6,246 bases of DNA from Poindextera sp035294785 (GTDB lineage: Bacteria; Pseudomonadota; Alphaproteobacteria; Caulobacterales; Caulobacteraceae). Within the stretch, counting starts at the first letter, position 1; each line of letters starts with the position of its first letter. The translations under genes and the position numbers were made by a program. Below are positions 5,165-6,246 of this stretch, one piece after another. The stretch covers positions 1-6,246 of the forward strand of contig DATGKF010000127.1 in assembly GCA_035294785.1 (NCBI GenBank), read 5' to 3'. The notes beneath the pieces were generated by a model. That model did no database searches, was not told the DNA's origin, and worked only from the letters and a program-made list of their open reading frames with translations.

Positions 5165-6246
5165 TTACGCCTCCCGTTCCATGATGACGGTGCCCGCGCC
5201 GTGACGGGTCCCGAGACTGCCGCCCGTGCCGTGGGCGATGGCGAGATCGCAGTTGGGCACTTGCACCTTCGGATGCGCCTCGCCGCGCAGCTGGCGCACC
5301 GCCTCGATCACCTTGGTGATGCCGCCGCGGTTGGTGGGGTGGTTGTTGCAGAGGCCGCCGCCGTCGGTGTTGAAGGGCAGCTTGCCGACGCCGGAGATCA
5401 GGTTGCCGTCGGCGACGAACTTCCCGCCTTCCCCCTTCTTGCAGAAGCCCAGGTCCTCGATCTGCATCAGCACGGTGATGGTGAAGCTGTCGTAGATCGA
5501 GGCGTACTTCATATCCTGCGGCGTGACGCCCGCCTCGGCGAACGCCGGCGGGCCTGACCAGACGGCGCCGGAGTAGGTGAGGTCGAGGTCGTTGCCGCCG
5601 CGCGGGCCCTTGGGCGCTTCGCCGGCGCCGATGATCCGCACCTTCGGCCGATTGAGGCTCTTGGCGACTTCGGGCGAGACGACCAGCACCGCGCCGCCGC
5701 CGTCCGAGATCACGCAGCAGTCCATGCGGTGCAGCGGGGTCGCGATCATCGGCGAGTCCAGCACCTCCTCGACGGTGACGACCTCGCGCAGCATGGCGTG
5801 CTCGTTCCATTGCGCGTGGTGCGAGGCGGCGACCTTGATCCAGGCCAGCTGCTCGGACGTGGTGCCGTACTCGTGCATGTGGCGCGCCGCGCACATGCCG
5901 TAGGTGTTGTGGGTCGACCCGCCGTAGATGTTCTCGAACCCGGCTTCCGGGACGTCGGAGAAGCCGCCGCCGGGCGGCGGGCCGCCGCGGCCCGGACCGC
6001 CGCCTCCGCCGCCCATGCCCATGCGCTGGGTGCGTGGCCGGCCCGCGAGCGTGATCAGCGCGACCGAGCACTTGCCCGCCGCGATGGCCTCGGCCGCGTG
6101 GCCGACGTGCACGATGTAGGAGGAGCCGCCGGTCTCGGTGGAATCGAGGTGGCGCAGCTTCAGGCCCATGTAGTCGGCCATCGAAAGCGCGCCGAAGCCG
6201 GGCGCGTCGCCGGCGCAGAAATAGCCGTCGATATCGTCTTTCGTCA
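5165..6246 (-). CDS. Thiolase-superfamily protein (acetyl-CoA acetyltransferase-like), 5' end missing
   Basis: The C-terminal 359 residues of a thiolase-fold protein are visible; the frame stays open to the right edge (first full codon at 6244), so the internal ATG at 6181 is not the start. The sequence follows the non-specific lipid-transfer-protein/SCP2 branch: DIDGYFCAGDAPGFG, HVGHAAEAIAAGKCSVALIT (46-65), MDCCVISDGGGAVLVVS, YDSFTITVLMQIEDLGF, GGLCNNHPTNRGG (His302) and AIAHGTGGSLGTRHGAG near the end. Aligning AAEAIAAG with the matching thiolase helix puts Gly40 of TGGSS where thiolases have the nucleophilic cysteine, and the C-terminal cysteine motif is replaced by a His/Gly-rich one. True thiolytic activity is therefore unlikely. 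Relatives lacking that cysteine, such as Ltp2, are retro-aldolases acting on CoA thioesters. A Gly/Pro-rich loop lies at 75-94. The DUF35 gene follows after five bases and is the likely partner. The acyl-CoA substrate is unknown. Confidence 0.92.
   Translation of the reverse strand, partial: TKDDIDGYFCAGDAPGFGALSMADYMGLKLRHLDSTETGGSSYIVHVGHAAEAIAAGKCSVALITLAGRPRTQRMGMGGGGGGPGRGGPPPGGGFSDVPEAGFENIYGGSTHNTYGMCAARHMHEYGTTSEQLAWIKVAASHHAQWNEHAMLREVVTVEEVLDSPMIATPLHRMDCCVISDGGGAVLVVSPEVAKSLNRPKVRIIGAGEAPKGPRGGNDLDLTYSGAVWSGPPAFAEAGVTPQDMKYASIYDSFTITVLMQIEDLGFCKKGEGGKFVADGNLISGVGKLPFNTDGGGLCNNHPTNRGGITKVIEAVRQLRGEAHPKVQVPNCDLAIAHGTGGSLGTRHGAGTVIMEREA
5963..6022 (-). other. Gly/Pro-rich low-complexity segment inside the thiolase-like gene
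   Basis: Twenty codons encode MGMGGGGGGPGRGGPPPGGG, almost entirely GGN and CCN. They sit after the GRPRTQ of the strand following the nucleophile-position helix and before FSDVPEAGFENIYG. Thiolase-fold proteins have a variable loop here, and this one is probably disordered and surface-exposed. The simple composition suggests growth by slippage; the reading frame is kept. Confidence 0.7.

Noticed and set aside
4743..6071. 442-codon minus-strand frame fusing an Arg-rich region to the DUF35 protein
   Set aside because: Only the last 138 residues are DUF35. The upstream part reads the thiolase-like gene out of frame, and a good ribosome binding site at ATG 5159 marks the real start.

Overview
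The window is very GC-rich with strongly GC-biased third codon positions. Its gene families (DUF1993, ECF sigma with a zinc-type anti-sigma, a thiolase/DUF35 pair) suggest an alphaproteobacterium, possibly Caulobacterales such as Phenylobacterium or Caulobacter. That placement is an impression from family resemblance, not a database result. The region looks chromosomal. I saw no IS element, integrase, CRISPR array, tRNA or rRNA.

Layout. At the left edge is the 5' end of an exported protein gene on the minus strand (1-158), divergent from a DUF1993 gene on the plus strand (406-933). The DUF1993 gene meets a three-gene minus-strand cluster tail to tail, and the two stop codons overlap. In reading order that cluster is a DNA-3-methyladenine glycosylase (2691-2080), a 110-residue protein of unknown function (2008-1676), and an exported phosphodiester-glycosidase-like protein (about 1706-930). 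Plus-strand DNA follows, with a decayed cupredoxin fragment (2831-2971), an ECF sigma factor (2974-3642) and its membrane-anchored zinc anti-sigma factor (3639-4406, ATGA overlap). On the minus strand are then a small secreted cysteine-containing protein (4632-4417), a DUF35 zinc-ribbon/OB-fold protein (5159-4743) and a thiolase-superfamily protein that runs off the right edge (5165 to beyond 6246).

How the genes work together. The sigma/anti-sigma pair is a transmembrane signalling module. The fragment ahead of it aligns by eye with the C-terminal copper-binding part of a plastocyanin-like cupredoxin, but two of the expected copper ligands are replaced (Cys to Arg, Met to Ile). Cupredoxin genes are often neighbours of such pairs, so an ancestral cupredoxin-sigma-anti-sigma operon may have lost its first gene here. 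The thiolase-like protein and DUF35 protein form a tight two-gene unit. The thiolase-like protein has glycine where thiolases carry the nucleophilic cysteine, which points toward the thiolase-like retro-aldolases that work with DUF35 partners, or another non-thiolytic acyl-CoA function. The alkylpurine glycosylase repairs alkylated bases; its link to its two downstream neighbours is positional only.

Most of the window is ordinary. The items most worth a second look are the cupredoxin remnant, the cysteine-less thiolase with a Gly/Pro-rich loop, and the small four-cysteine secreted protein.
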